A stretch of DNA of 64,000 nt from Zoogloea sp. LCSB751 (lineage in GTDB: Bacteria > Pseudomonadota > Gammaproteobacteria > Burkholderiales > Rhodocyclaceae), in assembly GCF_002028455.1 (NCBI RefSeq), contig NZ_MWUM01000010.1, positions 62,001-126,000 of the forward strand. The letters run 5' to 3'. The notes under the pieces were generated by a model that was not told the DNA's origin, searched no databases, and saw only the letters and a program-made list of their open reading frames with translations. Shown one piece after another: positions 22,472 through 32,064 of this stretch; positions within the stretch are counted from its first letter, which is position 1, and each line of letters starts with the position of its first letter. Made by a program: the position numbers and the translations under genes.

Positions 22472-25400
22472 GGCTTCACCTCGTCGTGGCTGGAGTGGTT
22501 CTTGGGCAGGTCGCCGGCCGGATGGCGGACCTTGCCGCGGCTGAGCCACTTGAAGAACAGGGGAACGAAGATCGTCGCGATGAAGGTTGCGGCGAGCATG
22601 CCGCCGACCACGCCGGTGCCCATCGAGCGTCGTGCGGCGGCGCCGGCGCCGCTGGAGATGGCCAGCGGCAGCACGCCGAGCACGAAGGCCAGCGAGGTCA
22701 TCACGATCGGACGGAAGCGCAGGCGTGCCGCCTCGATGGCCGCGTCGACGATCTTCATGCCTTCGGCCTGCTTCTGGGCGGCGAACTCGACGATCAGGAT
22801 CGCGTTCTTGGCGGCGAGGCCGACCAGCACCACCAGGCCAATCTGGAAGTAGATGTCGTTGGGCATGTTGCGCAACAGCACCGCGACCAGCGCGCCGAAC
22901 ATCGCGAAAGGCACCGCCATGATCACCGCCAGCGGCAGCGACCACTTCTCGTACTGGGCGGCGAGGATCAGGAACACCATGATGATGCCGAACACGAAGG
23001 CGATGATCGACGCCGAGCCGGTGCGCTTCTCCTGGAAGGCCTGGCCGACCCATTCGGCGCGGTAGCCTTCCGGCAGCACCTCCCGGGACACTTCCTCGAC
23101 CGCCTTGATGGCGTCGCCGGAGCTGTAGCCGGGGGCGGAGTTGCCGAGCACCTTGGCGGCGACGAAGCCGTTGAAGCGCTCCACCATCTCGGGACCGGTG
23201 ATGGTCTTGACGGTGGCGACCGCCGACAGCGGCACCATTTCGCCGCTGGCGCTGCGCACGTAGGGCTTGAGCAGGTCGTCCGGCTTCATGCGGTAGGCCG
23301 AGTCGGCCGACACCTGGACCTTGAAGGTCTTGCCGCTGCGGTTGAAGTCATTGACGTACAGCGTGCCGGTGTTGGCCTGCAGGGTGGCGTAGATGGCATC
23401 CAGCGGAAGGCCCATCGCCAGCGCCTTCGGCTCGTCCACCTCCACGTACAGCTGCGGCGCGGTGACCCGGAAGAAGGTGTTGATGCCGGTCAGCTCGGGA
23501 CGCTTCTTGAGGGCTTCGACGAACTGGGCGCTGACCGCCGCCAGCGTGCGCGGGTCGCCGTCGGCGCGGTTCTGCACATACACCTCGAAGCCGCCGGCGG
23601 TGCCGAGGCCCTGGATCGGCGGCGGATTGAAGACCAGGCCAAGGCCGTCGGTCAGGCTCATGCCGATGCCCATGAACTTGCCGGCCATGTCGGTGGTGGT
23701 CACCTGGCGCTGGTCCCACGGCTTGAAGACGATGAAGGTCGTCGCCACGCTGGGGCGGTTGTTGCCGGTGATGAAATCCGAGCCGTTGATGAAGAAGATG
23801 TTCTCGATGTCGTCGGACATGATGCGCTGGCGCATCTGCTCGGCGGCCACGCCGGTGCGCTGCGCCGAGGCGCCGTCGGTCAGGGTGACGAAGCCGAACA
23901 GGTAGCCCTGGTCCTCGGCCGGCACGAAGCTGCCCGGCACGACGCGCAGCAGGCCGAAGGCGGCGGCGATGGTCAGCACGAAGACGACGGTGCCGACGAT
24001 GCCGTGGCGCAGGGTCAGGCCGACGGTGTTGGTGTAGAGGCGCGTGAAGCCTTCGAAGGCCCGGTTGAAGGGGCGGAACAGCGGCTTCTCTTCATGGGTC
24101 GGCTTGAGCAGCAGCGCGCACAGGGCCGGCGTGAGGGTCAGCGCGACGATGCCCGAGATCACCACCGCCACCGCCACGGTGACGGCGAACTGCTGGTACA
24201 GCTTGCCGGCGATGCCGCCGAGGAAGGCCACCGGGATGAACACCGCGCACAGCACCAGCACGATGGCCACCACCGCGCCGGACACCTCGCGCATCGCCTC
24301 GATGGCGGCGTCCTTCGGCGACAGCTTCTGCTCGCTCATCAGGCGCTCGACGTTCTCCAGCACGACGATCGCATCATCCACGACGATGCCGATCGCCAGC
24401 ACCATCGCGAACAGGGTCAGGGTGTTGATCGAGAAGCCGAACAGCCACATGCCGGCGAAGGTGCCGATCAGCGACACCGGCACCGCCACGATGGGGATCA
24501 GCGTGGCCCGCCAGTTCTGCAGGAACAGATAGACCACCGCGATCACCAGGATGGCCGCTTCGATCAGGGTGTGGATCACCTCCTTGGCGGATTCCTGGAT
24601 GAAGCGCGTGGTGTCGTAGGGCACGAAGTACTCCATGCCCTTCGGGAAGCGCTTCTGCATCTCGTCCAGGCGTGCGCGCACGGCCTTGGCGGTGTCCAGC
24701 GCGTTGGCGCCGGACTGCAGGTAGATGCCCATGCCGGACACCGGCGAGCCGTTCACCTTGGCGCTGCGGTCGTAGTTGTCGGCACCCAGTTCAAGGCGCG
24801 CGACGTCCTTCAGGCGCACCACGCCGTTGGGGCCGCTGGCCTTGAGGACGATGTTGCCGAACTCTTCGGGGGTCAGCAGGCGGCCCTTGGCGCTGACGGT
24901 GTAGGTCAGCTGCTGGCCGTTCACCACCGGTTCGGCGCCGATCTTGCCGGCCGCGTTCTGGGTGTTCTGCACCTTGATCGCGTTGGCCACGTCGGTGGTG
25001 GTGACGCCCAGCTTGGCCATCACGTCGGGCTTCAGCCACACCCGCATCGCGTACAGCGGGTCGAACTGCTGGGCGTCGCCGACGCCGGGGATGCGGCGGA
25101 TTTCCTCGATGATGTTGATGGCCACGTAGTTGGCCAGGTACAGCGTGTCGAAGGTGTTGTCCGGCGAGCGGACGGCGGCCAGCATCAGGATGTTGTTGGA
25201 GCGCTTCTGCACCAGCACGCCGGTGCGCCGCACGTCGTCGGGCAGGCGCGGCTCGGCCACCTTGACGCGGTTATTGACGGCGATCAGCGCGGTGTCCGGG
25301 TTGGTGCCGACCTCGAAGGTGGCGGTGATGCTGACCGTGCCGTTCGAGGTGCTCTGGGAGTTGTAGTACAGCAGGCCTTCGACGCCCGATAGCTGCTCCT

Positions 25401-25596
25401 CGATCGGGGCGGCGACGGTGCGCGACAGGGTTTCGGCGTTGGCGCCGGGGAAGGTGGCGGAGATGATCACCGTCGGCGGCGTGATCTCCGGGTACTGGGC
25501 GACCGGCAGCGTGAGCGAGGCCATGAGGCCGGCGATCACGATGATGATCGAGATGACCGATGCGAAGATCGGGCGGCTGATGAAGAAACGCGACAT
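22468..25596 (-). CDS. RND multidrug efflux pump, HAE1 family (AcrB/MexB-like)
   Basis: A 1042-residue inner-membrane proton/drug antiporter of full family length. It starts MSRFFISRPIFASVISIIIV, contains PVAQYPEITPPTV after TM1, and TM4 carries the conserved acidic pair (AIGIVVDDAIVVLENVERLM). Two large periplasmic loops and twelve helices are expected. With the upstream adaptor and downstream channel it forms a complete tripartite system, expelling hydrophobic compounds such as drugs, solvents or substrate-related toxicants. It follows the adaptor gene by 13 bp. Confidence 0.97.
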   Translation of the reverse strand: MSRFFISRPIFASVISIIIVIAGLMASLTLPVAQYPEITPPTVIISATFPGANAETLSRTVAAPIEEQLSGVEGLLYYNSQSTSNGTVSITATFEVGTNPDTALIAVNNRVKVAEPRLPDDVRRTGVLVQKRSNNILMLAAVRSPDNTFDTLYLANYVAINIIEEIRRIPGVGDAQQFDPLYAMRVWLKPDVMAKLGVTTTDVANAIKVQNTQNAAGKIGAEPVVNGQQLTYTVSAKGRLLTPEEFGNIVLKASGPNGVVRLKDVARLELGADNYDRSAKVNGSPVSGMGIYLQSGANALDTAKAVRARLDEMQKRFPKGMEYFVPYDTTRFIQESAKEVIHTLIEAAILVIAVVYLFLQNWRATLIPIVAVPVSLIGTFAGMWLFGFSINTLTLFAMVLAIGIVVDDAIVVLENVERLMSEQKLSPKDAAIEAMREVSGAVVAIVLVLCAVFIPVAFLGGIAGKLYQQFAVTVAVAVVISGIVALTLTPALCALLLKPTHEEKPLFRPFNRAFEGFTRLYTNTVGLTLRHGIVGTVVFVLTIAAAFGLLRVVPGSFVPAEDQGYLFGFVTLTDGASAQRTGVAAEQMRQRIMSDDIENIFFINGSDFITGNNRPSVATTFIVFKPWDQRQVTTTDMAGKFMGIGMSLTDGLGLVFNPPPIQGLGTAGGFEVYVQNRADGDPRTLAAVSAQFVEALKKRPELTGINTFFRVTAPQLYVEVDEPKALAMGLPLDAIYATLQANTGTLYVNDFNRSGKTFKVQVSADSAYRMKPDDLLKPYVRSASGEMVPLSAVATVKTITGPEMVERFNGFVAAKVLGNSAPGYSSGDAIKAVEEVSREVLPEGYRAEWVGQAFQEKRTGSASIIAFVFGIIMVFLILAAQYEKWSLPLAVIMAVPFAMFGALVAVLLRNMPNDIYFQIGLVVLVGLAAKNAILIVEFAAQKQAEGMKIVDAAIEAARLRFRPIVMTSLAFVLGVLPLAISSGAGAAARRSMGTGVVGGMLAATFIATIFVPLFFKWLSRGKVRHPAGDLPKNHSSHDEVKP

Positions 25597-25609
25597 GGAC
25601 CGTGCTCCC

Positions 25610-26827
25610 TCAACCCTTGGCCGGCGCAGCCGCCGGTGCCGCGGCAGGGGCGGCGCCCGGCTTGCCGGCGGCGCCGGGGCCTTCGCCCGGCGCGTGGGGG
25701 GCGACGGGGGCGCCCGGACGGACCTTGATCAGGTTGTCGATGATGAGCTTGTCGCCGGCCTTCAGGCCGCCCAGGATGATCCAGTCCTTGCCGCTCCAGG
25801 CGCCGGTCTGTACCGGCCGCGGTTCGACCTTGTTGTCGGCGCCGGCGAGCATCACCACGGCGCCCTTGTCGGTCTGCATCACCGCGTTCTGCGGCACCTT
25901 GAAGACGCCGTCGCGTTCGCCGGTGAGCAGGCGGGCGCGCACGAACTGGCCAGGCAGCAGCGCGCCGTCCGGGTTGGCGAATTCGCCGCGCAGCTGCAGG
26001 GTGCCGAGGCCGGGGTTGATCTGGCTGGCGGCGAAGTTGAGCTTGCCGCGTACCGGGTAGGTGCTGCCGTCCGGCATCACCAGCTCGACGCCACGCACCG
26101 CCTGAGGCTTGAACTTCCCGCCGGGCATTGCCGCGTTGAGTTCGTTCTCCGATACCGAGAAGCGCACCCACATCGGATTCACCTGGACCACCGTGGTGAG
26201 GAGGCCGCCGGTGCTGATCAGATTGCCTTCCGACACCGCGGCGCGGCCGGTGACGCCGGACACCGGCGCGCTGACCGACGACCAGGTCAGGTTCAGGTCG
26301 GCCTGGCGCAGCGAGGCCTCGGCGGCCTGCACGGCGGCGCGGGCGGCCGCGTCGTCGGAGGCGGCGGTATCGTATTCGCGCTGGCTGATCGCCTGCTGGG
26401 CCAGCAGGGCCTTCAAGCGGGCCGCCTCGCGGGCGGTCTGCTCTAGGCGGGCCTTGCTCTGGGCGAGCTGGGCCCTGGCCTGGGCGACGGCCACTTCCAG
26501 CGGCTCGCGGTCGATCTGGAACAGCGGCTGGCCGGCCTTCACGGCGGTGCCTTCTTCATAGATGCGCTTGGTCAGGATGCCGCCGACGCGGGCGCGCACT
26601 TCGACTTCCTTCGCGCCCTCGGTCTGGGCCACCGCTTCGACGCTGGTTTCGACGCGGGTCGGCTGCACCGCCAGCACCGTTACCGGCAGGGCCTGGCCGG
26701 CGCCCGGTGGTGGGCCGGCCTGCTGGTCCTTGCTCGTACAGGCGCCCAGCAGCAGGGCTGCGGCGACGAGGGTGGGCAGGGTCGCGCGGCGCGCGAACGT
26801 ACAGGAGGCGGTCGGGGTGGCGTTCAT
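25610..26827 (-). CDS. RND efflux periplasmic adaptor (membrane fusion protein)
   Basis: A 405-residue AcrA/MexA-like adaptor. The lipobox LLGAC is near residue 30, followed by the barrel-sandwich segment (EVRARVGGILTKRIYEEG), an alpha-helical hairpin (about 100-165) and the beta-barrel part. The C-terminus is an unusual low-complexity Ala/Pro/Gly tail (last 30 residues). First gene of the efflux operon; the divergent TetR gene starts 107 bp upstream and a candidate operator lies between them. Confidence 0.95.
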   Translation of the reverse strand: MNATPTASCTFARRATLPTLVAAALLLGACTSKDQQAGPPPGAGQALPVTVLAVQPTRVETSVEAVAQTEGAKEVEVRARVGGILTKRIYEEGTAVKAGQPLFQIDREPLEVAVAQARAQLAQSKARLEQTAREAARLKALLAQQAISQREYDTAASDDAAARAAVQAAEASLRQADLNLTWSSVSAPVSGVTGRAAVSEGNLISTGGLLTTVVQVNPMWVRFSVSENELNAAMPGGKFKPQAVRGVELVMPDGSTYPVRGKLNFAASQINPGLGTLQLRGEFANPDGALLPGQFVRARLLTGERDGVFKVPQNAVMQTDKGAVVMLAGADNKVEPRPVQTGAWSGKDWIILGGLKAGDKLIIDNLIKVRPGAPVAPHAPGEGPGAAGKPGAAPAAAPAAAPAKG

Positions 26828-26871
26828 GGGTGACTTCCTGGGGCTGGATTTTTGGTTGTGATCAGGAAAAG

Positions 26872-26897
26872 TTTATACAATCACGGATGTATGTAAA
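26872..26897. promoter_or_regulatory. Candidate TetR operator between efflux operon and its regulator
   Basis: An imperfect palindrome centred on ATACA (26875-26879) and TGTAT (26888-26892), flanked by TTT and AAA. It lies in the AT-rich gap between the divergent adaptor and TetR genes, where AcrR/TtgR-type repressors normally bind. Site inferred from position and symmetry. Confidence 0.55.
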
Positions 26898-26934
26898 TGA
26901 TGTTACGACAAATTTCAGATATCGGAAAACCCGA

Positions 26935-27540
26935 ATGGTTCGTAATACAAAAGAAGAGGCCGAGCTCACCCGCCGTCACATTCTCGATGCTGCCCGGCGG
27001 GTTTTCCTGGAATGCGGGGTGGCCCGGACGACGCTGGAAAGGGTTGCCGCCGCCGCCGGGGTGACCCGCGGGGCAGTCTATTGGCATTTCAAGAACAAGA
27101 CTGATCTTTTCTTTGCCATGCGCGAGCAGGCCACGCTGCCGTTCGTGGACCGGGTGGTGTTCGACGAGGTCGAAGGCGACCCGCTGCAGGGGATCGAGCG
27201 TGCGCTGGGCGAGGTCATCCATATCCTGTCCGATGAACCGGAGACGCGGGAGACCATCGAGATCCTCAGCTACAAGTGCGAATACGTTGAAGAATTCAGC
27301 GGCCTGCGCCAGCGGACGGCCGGCCAGCTGGAGTTCCTGGCCAGCCTCGCCGCCGCCTACCGGCGGGCGGCGGCGAAGGGCGTGCTGCGGGCCGGTTTCG
27401 ATCCGGCCGTGGTGGCCCAGGACACTTTCCTGTTTCTCAGCGGACTCATCAAGCACTGGCTGTCGAGCGAGCCGGGGGAGTGTTTCCGCGCCGACGCCCT
27501 CGATCTGATCCGCTCCCACGTCGCCTTGCGGCGGGCCTGA
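26935..27540 (+). CDS. TetR/AcrR family transcriptional repressor
   Basis: A 201-residue regulator. The HTH is clear at residues 12-55 (RRHILDAARRVFLECGVARTTLERVAAAAGVTRGAVYWHFKNK), typical of AcrR/TtgR-like efflux repressors, and the C-terminal ligand domain is all-helical. Start chosen at MVRNTKEEAELTRR; a longer form from 26887 would add 16 residues but lie over the putative operator. Divergent from the RND operon, so the likely role is ligand-relieved repression of that operon and of itself. Confidence 0.92.
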   Translation: MVRNTKEEAELTRRHILDAARRVFLECGVARTTLERVAAAAGVTRGAVYWHFKNKTDLFFAMREQATLPFVDRVVFDEVEGDPLQGIERALGEVIHILSDEPETRETIEILSYKCEYVEEFSGLRQRTAGQLEFLASLAAAYRRAAAKGVLRAGFDPAVVAQDTFLFLSGLIKHWLSSEPGECFRADALDLIRSHVALRRA

Positions 27541-27849
27541 AAGCCGTAGTTTCCGCATCCCATCCAGCCTGTCCGCCGTTCTGCAGGGCATTCCCCGGTT
27601 TCACTGAGATCCGCGCCACGCATGGCTTTCCGCCAGTTCCGTGAGGGCGGTGCGGGTGTCTTCTGGCACCGCCCATGGTGCTTCTGTCGAGATTTCCAAA
27701 TTCCCGCTTGGCAGTTCAAAAGTTTGGGAGTAATCTTTCAAAAAAAACGAGCTAGATGGTTTTTTACATCAAGCAAAGAGACTGGGTTGGGCCGGATCGG
27801 GAAGGTGTCCGGAGAGCCTTGCAGTGTTCAAACCGGAGGAGGTATAGGC
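27541..27849. other. 309-bp intergenic region upstream of the first DUF1302 gene
   Basis: No convincing gene. The first half is GC-rich without clear structure. From about 27715 it is AT-rich and carries one copy of the recurring operator-like motif (27743-27767), with the promoter presumably around it. A strong GGAGGAGG ribosome site precedes the GTG at 27850. Confidence 0.6.
27743..27767 (+). promoter_or_regulatory. Recurring operator-like motif, copy 1
   Basis: AAAAACGAGCTAGAT followed by GGTTTTTTAC; the arms AAAAAAC and GTTTTTT are exact inverted repeats 10 nt apart. It is 82 bp upstream of the DUF1302 start at 27850. It matches the other five copies in the A-rich left arm and TGTTT-like right arm. 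Confidence 0.6.
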
Positions 27850-29466
27850 GTGAAAAACAGATTCGTCAGCGGTATTCCGCGTCGTCGGATGGCGACCGCA
27901 GTCACGGTCGCGGCAGCATCCCTGGCCGCTGGCCAGGCCATGGCGTTCCAGATCCCGACGGCGCCGGAGTCGGACGTGGAGATCCGCTGGGACAACACCG
28001 TCAAGTACAACGTCGGCATGCGTACCAAGGGGCGCGACGCCAGCATCTACAACACCTGGCTGCACAACGGCAGCGACGGCAAGTTCGACAAGGGCGACCT
28101 GGTCACCAACCGCGTCGACCTGCTCTCCGAGTTCGATTTCGTGGTCAAGAAGAACTATGGCTTCCGCCTGTCCGGCGCGGCCTGGTACGACGCGGCCTAC
28201 AACGACAAGTTCGAGGGCAACCCGGCCCTGGCGGCGCTGCCGTCGCCCTATGCCGGCAACCGCTACACCGACACGGTGAAGCGCTACTACACCAAGTCCG
28301 GCGAGCTGCTCGACGCCTTCGTGTTCGGCCGGCTGGACATCGGCGACGTGCCGGTCAATGTGAAGTTCGGCCGCCACACGATCTACTGGGGCGAGTCGCT
28401 GTTTACGCCGATCCACGGTGTGTCCTACTCGCAAGGCCCGGTGGATTTCCGCAAGGCGCTGGCGACGCCAGGCTCCGAGGCCAAGGAACTCTACCTGCCG
28501 CTGAGTCAGCTGTCGGCCCAGGCCCAGCTCAACGACACCGTGTCGGTGGCGGCCCAGTACTACCTTGAATGGGCGCCGTACCGCCTGCCCGAAGGCGGTA
28601 CCTACCTGGCCAGCGCCGATCCCTTCTTCGCCGGCGGCACCAACGTTTTCGGCACGCCCTACCTGGGCGACCGCAGCGGCCACACCCCGGGCAACCGCGG
28701 CAGCTGGGGCGTCAATACCAAGCTGACGCCGGAATGGTTGCAGGCTACCGTGGGCCTGTACTACCGCCACTTCGACGACAAGGTGCCGACCATCCTCGCC
28801 AACCCGGCCGGCTACATGTACAACGCCTACGCGCAGGATGTGCGCCTGTGGGGCGTCAGCGTGTCGAAGCAGATCTCCGGCATCGCCTTCGGCGCCGAGC
28901 TGGTCCGCCGCGACAACGGCGCCCTCAACACGGTGTCCGGCGCCAGCCAGATCGCCCGCGGCGCCACCTGGCACGGCCTGGTCAATGCGCTGGCCTACGT
29001 CGGCAAGACGGCGGTGTTCGATTCGGCGACGCTGATGGCCGAACTCTCCTACAGCCGCCTGGCCCACGTGGATGAAGGCTCCAAGGCGCTGTTCGGCGGC
29101 GACAAGTACGGTGCCTGCTCCGGCGTGAAGTCCGGCTGTTCCACCGATTCGGCCTACGGCGTCTCCGCCACCTTCACGCCGACCTGGTTTCAGGCCCTGC
29201 CCAGCGTCGACATCACCCTGCCGGTCCACTACGACATCGGCCTCAAGGGCAATTCCCCGGTGCCCTTCGGCGGCAACGAGAACAGCGGCACCTGGAGCAT
29301 CGGGGTCGGCGCCGAGTACATGGCCAAGTACAAGTTCGACCTGGCCTACACCAACTACTTCGGCAATTACCTGCGTGCCGCCAACGGCACCGTGGCGGCC
29401 TTCAACGGCAACGCGGCGATCAGCGACCGCAGCTGGCTGTCCTTCACGTTCAAGACCACATTCTAA
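27850..29466 (+). CDS. DUF1302 family outer-membrane protein
   Basis: A 538-residue protein with a long signal peptide ending near residue 34 (GQAMAFQ). Aromatic-rich alternating strands throughout and a C-terminal Phe (FTFKTTF) are consistent with a porin-like beta-barrel. DUF1302 features include RWDNTVKYNVGMR, GRHTIYWGESLF and the near-final LSFTFKTTF. GTG start at 27850 is set by a strong GGAGGAGG site. DUF1302 genes are usually followed by DUF1329, as here, and co-occur with RND exporters in degraders of hydrophobic compounds. A role in passage of a lipophilic substrate across the outer membrane is inferred. Confidence 0.9.
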   Translation: MKNRFVSGIPRRRMATAVTVAAASLAAGQAMAFQIPTAPESDVEIRWDNTVKYNVGMRTKGRDASIYNTWLHNGSDGKFDKGDLVTNRVDLLSEFDFVVKKNYGFRLSGAAWYDAAYNDKFEGNPALAALPSPYAGNRYTDTVKRYYTKSGELLDAFVFGRLDIGDVPVNVKFGRHTIYWGESLFTPIHGVSYSQGPVDFRKALATPGSEAKELYLPLSQLSAQAQLNDTVSVAAQYYLEWAPYRLPEGGTYLASADPFFAGGTNVFGTPYLGDRSGHTPGNRGSWGVNTKLTPEWLQATVGLYYRHFDDKVPTILANPAGYMYNAYAQDVRLWGVSVSKQISGIAFGAELVRRDNGALNTVSGASQIARGATWHGLVNALAYVGKTAVFDSATLMAELSYSRLAHVDEGSKALFGGDKYGACSGVKSGCSTDSAYGVSATFTPTWFQALPSVDITLPVHYDIGLKGNSPVPFGGNENSGTWSIGVGAEYMAKYKFDLAYTNYFGNYLRAANGTVAAFNGNAAISDRSWLSFTFKTTF

Positions 29467-29487
29467 AAATCTGGCAGGAGACAAGGC

Positions 29488-30873
29488 ATGAAAACGAACA
29501 TCTGCACCCTGGTCGCGCTGGCTGTCGCCTCGACCGTTTCCGTTTCCGCGTCCGCCCTGGCCGCCGTCACCGCCGAGGAGGCCAAGCAGCTCGGCTCCAC
29601 GCTGACTCCGTGGGGCGCCGAGAAGAAGGGCAACAAGGAAGGCACGATTCCCGACCTGGGCGGGCCGATCAAGCCGCCGGCCAATTTCGACCCGAAGAAC
29701 CCCAAGCACCGCCCCGACCCCTTCGCCAACGAGAAGCCGCTGTACTCCATCGATGCCAAGAACATGGACAAGCATGCCGGCAAGCTGTCCGAGGGCATCA
29801 AGGCGATGATGAAGAAGTACGCCGGCTTCCGCATCGACGTCTATCCGACCCACCGCAACATCACCTATCCGCAGTTCTATCTGGACAACTCGATCAAGAA
29901 CGCCACCGCCTGCAAGACCATCAACAACGGCCTGCAGCTGGAAGGCTGCTACGCCGGCATCCCGTTCCCGATCCCCAAGACCGGCAACGAGGTGATGTGG
30001 AACCGCCTGTTCAAGTACGACGGCTACGCGCTGATGTCGGAAGGCATGACCGGCACCGTGGTGGATACCCAGGGCAACTCCACCACCACCGGCGTGGGCA
30101 CGATGTGGATCCAGTACCCGATCTTCGATCCGAAGCGCACCACCCCGATCAGTGCCGACGAGCCCTACGAGAAGATCCGTGTCGATTATGCCGACCCCGC
30201 CCGCAAGGCCGGCGAGAAGCTGGTCGTGCATGACTCGGTGGACATGGTCAACGTCGGTCGTCGCGCCTGGTCCTACCTGCCCGGCCAGCGCCGCGTGAAG
30301 CTGTCGCCGGACATCGCCTACGACACGCCCAGCCCGACCGGCGGCGGTGCCGGCACGGTGGACGAGGCGGCGGTGTTCTACGGGGCGCTGGACCGTTACA
30401 ACTTCAAGTTGGTCGGCAAGAAGGAGATGTACATCCCGTACAACACCTACAAGGCGCGCGATCCGAAGAGCTGCCCGAGCTCCACCGCCTTCGCCACCAA
30501 GAACTTCCTGAACCCCGACTGCGTGCGCTGGGAACTGCACCGCGTGTGGGTGGTGGAAGCGACCGTCAAGGACGGCAAGCGCCACGTCTATCCGAAGCGC
30601 ACCCTGTACTGGGACGAGGACATGCCCGGCATCGGCATGGCCGAGGGCTACGACTCGGCCAACCAGATCTACCGCGTCACCTACAGCCTGCCGATCTCCC
30701 TGTATGACGCCCCGGGCCACCACTCCACCGACGAATGGGTCACCGCCGACCTGGCTACCGGCAACTACGCCCGCCAGCAGAACGTGACCGAAACCGGCGG
30801 CTGGATCGTCACCGACGCCAAGCCCAACAACTTCTTCAGCTCCGAGGCCCTGGCCGGCGGCGGTATCCGCTAA
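29488..30873 (+). CDS. DUF1329 family envelope protein
   Basis: A 461-residue exported protein (signal to about residue 26, ASALAAVTAEE). Family markers are EEAKQLGSTLTPWGAEK, HRPDPFANEKPLYSI, VPFPIPKTGNEVMWN and LPGQRRVKLSPDIAYDTPSP. DUF1329 is structurally related to the LolA/LolB lipoprotein-carrier fold, so binding a lipid-like molecule in the periplasm is plausible but not shown. It follows the DUF1302 gene by 21 bp. A close paralogue of the same length is encoded at 49301-50686. Confidence 0.92.
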   Translation: MKTNICTLVALAVASTVSVSASALAAVTAEEAKQLGSTLTPWGAEKKGNKEGTIPDLGGPIKPPANFDPKNPKHRPDPFANEKPLYSIDAKNMDKHAGKLSEGIKAMMKKYAGFRIDVYPTHRNITYPQFYLDNSIKNATACKTINNGLQLEGCYAGIPFPIPKTGNEVMWNRLFKYDGYALMSEGMTGTVVDTQGNSTTTGVGTMWIQYPIFDPKRTTPISADEPYEKIRVDYADPARKAGEKLVVHDSVDMVNVGRRAWSYLPGQRRVKLSPDIAYDTPSPTGGGAGTVDEAAVFYGALDRYNFKLVGKKEMYIPYNTYKARDPKSCPSSTAFATKNFLNPDCVRWELHRVWVVEATVKDGKRHVYPKRTLYWDEDMPGIGMAEGYDSANQIYRVTYSLPISLYDAPGHHSTDEWVTADLATGNYARQQNVTETGGWIVTDAKPNNFFSSEALAGGGIR

Positions 30874-30903
30874 GCCCGCACCCAGCCTCACCCCGACAGG
30901 CGC

Positions 30904-30922
30904 GGGCCGGTACATCCGGCCC
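30904..30922. terminator. Intercistronic GC hairpin
   Basis: GGGCCGG-TACAT-CCGGCCC between the DUF1329 and Ycf48-like genes. It has no T-run, so it is more likely a processing or attenuation hairpin than a full terminator; the downstream genes probably share the transcript. Confidence 0.45.
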
Positions 30923-30962
30923 GGCGCCCGCCCCAGTCCCACCTGGTGGAAGGAGAACACAC

Positions 30963-32024
30963 GTGTTGCCGATAATAAAAAAGGCAGGGGTCGTCGCGTC
31001 CCTGCTACTCATCGCATCGACGCAGGCGGGGACCGCCCTGGCGTTCGACAATCCGATCAACATCCCCGCCGCCCAGAGCAAGATCGGCGCGACAAGCGCG
31101 CTGCTCGGCTCGGCGGTGGCCGGTACGCGCATCGTCGCCGTCGGCCTGCGCGGCATGATCATCTATTCCGACGACGCCGGCGCCAGCTGGACCCAGGCCC
31201 GCGTGCCGGTCGGCTCCGACCTGGTGGCGGTCAATTTTCCGAGCCCCAAGCTGGGCTGGGCGGTTGGCCACGGCGGCGTCGTGCTGCATTCCCGCGACGG
31301 CGGCGCCACCTGGGTCAAGCAGCTCGACGGCGTGCAGGCGGCCGAGCTGGCGCTGCGCCAGTTCCAGGGTTCCGGCGCGCCGGAGGCGGCGATGCTGGTC
31401 GAGCGGGAAAAGAACCTGCAGGCCGGCGGCGGCACCCAGCCCTTCCTCGATGTGTATTTCGAGAGCGAGACGACCGGCTTCGTCGTCGGGACCTTCAATC
31501 GCCTGTTCCGTACCACCGACGGCGGCAAGACCTGGACGCCGTGGATGGACCGCACCGACAACCCCGGCGAGCTGCACTTCTATAGCATCCGCGGGCGCGC
31601 CGGCAGTCTCTACCTGACTGGCGAGCAGGGCGCGGTGTGGCGCTTCGACAAGGCCTCACAGCGCTTCGTGCAGGCCGCCACGCCCTACAAGGGCACGCTG
31701 TTCGGCCTCGTCGTCACCGACAAGGACACCGTGCTGGCCTTCGGCATGCGCGGCAGCCTGTACCGCAGCGACGACCAGGGCCGCAGCTGGGAGAAGGCCT
31801 CCCTCGGTACCCCGGCCGGCATCACCGGCGGCGTGGCGCTGGCCGGCGGCAACGTGCTGCTGACCACCCAGGCCGGCGCGGTGAACGTCAGTCGCGACGA
31901 CGGCAAGACCTTCCAGCCGGTCAAGACCAGCCGCCCGATGGCCTATTTCGGCCTCGCCCCGCTGGACGACAAGCGGATCGTCCTGGTCGGCGCCGAAGGC
32001 GTGCGCCTCGAATCCATCCAGTGA
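30963..32024 (+). CDS. Ycf48/Hcf136-like beta-propeller protein (Asp-box repeats)
   Basis: A 353-residue exported protein; GTG start at 30963 with AAGGAG 7 nt before it, signal peptide to about residue 28 (TALAFDNP). At least five Asp-box (BNR) repeats are visible: DDAGASW, RDGGATW, TDGGKTW, DDQGRSW and RDDGKTF. They are spaced as blades of a propeller of the Ycf48 type. Bacterial members outside phototrophs often stand beside RND/MMPL genes, as here, and may be periplasmic assembly or accessory factors of the transporter. Substrate unknown. Confidence 0.88.
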   Translation: MLPIIKKAGVVASLLLIASTQAGTALAFDNPINIPAAQSKIGATSALLGSAVAGTRIVAVGLRGMIIYSDDAGASWTQARVPVGSDLVAVNFPSPKLGWAVGHGGVVLHSRDGGATWVKQLDGVQAAELALRQFQGSGAPEAAMLVEREKNLQAGGGTQPFLDVYFESETTGFVVGTFNRLFRTTDGGKTWTPWMDRTDNPGELHFYSIRGRAGSLYLTGEQGAVWRFDKASQRFVQAATPYKGTLFGLVVTDKDTVLAFGMRGSLYRSDDQGRSWEKASLGTPAGITGGVALAGGNVLLTTQAGAVNVSRDDGKTFQPVKTSRPMAYFGLAPLDDKRIVLVGAEGVRLESIQ

Positions 32025-32064
32025 GCGCGCCCCTGCCGCCCCTGCCAACCTCAGTGTGAGTGCC

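Noticed and set aside
22486-25392. 968-codon plus-strand frame opposite the RND pump
   Set aside because: His/Asp/Gly-rich antisense shadow of a conserved AcrB-type gene.
27769-30960. 1063-codon minus-strand frame opposite DUF1302 and DUF1329
   Set aside because: It spans two real genes and their gap, with repetitive VGAG/HRV composition and no motif.
32056-32064. GTG start three codons before the MMPL gene ATG
   Set aside because: Neither start has a strong ribosome site; the ATG was preferred, and the difference does not affect the product.
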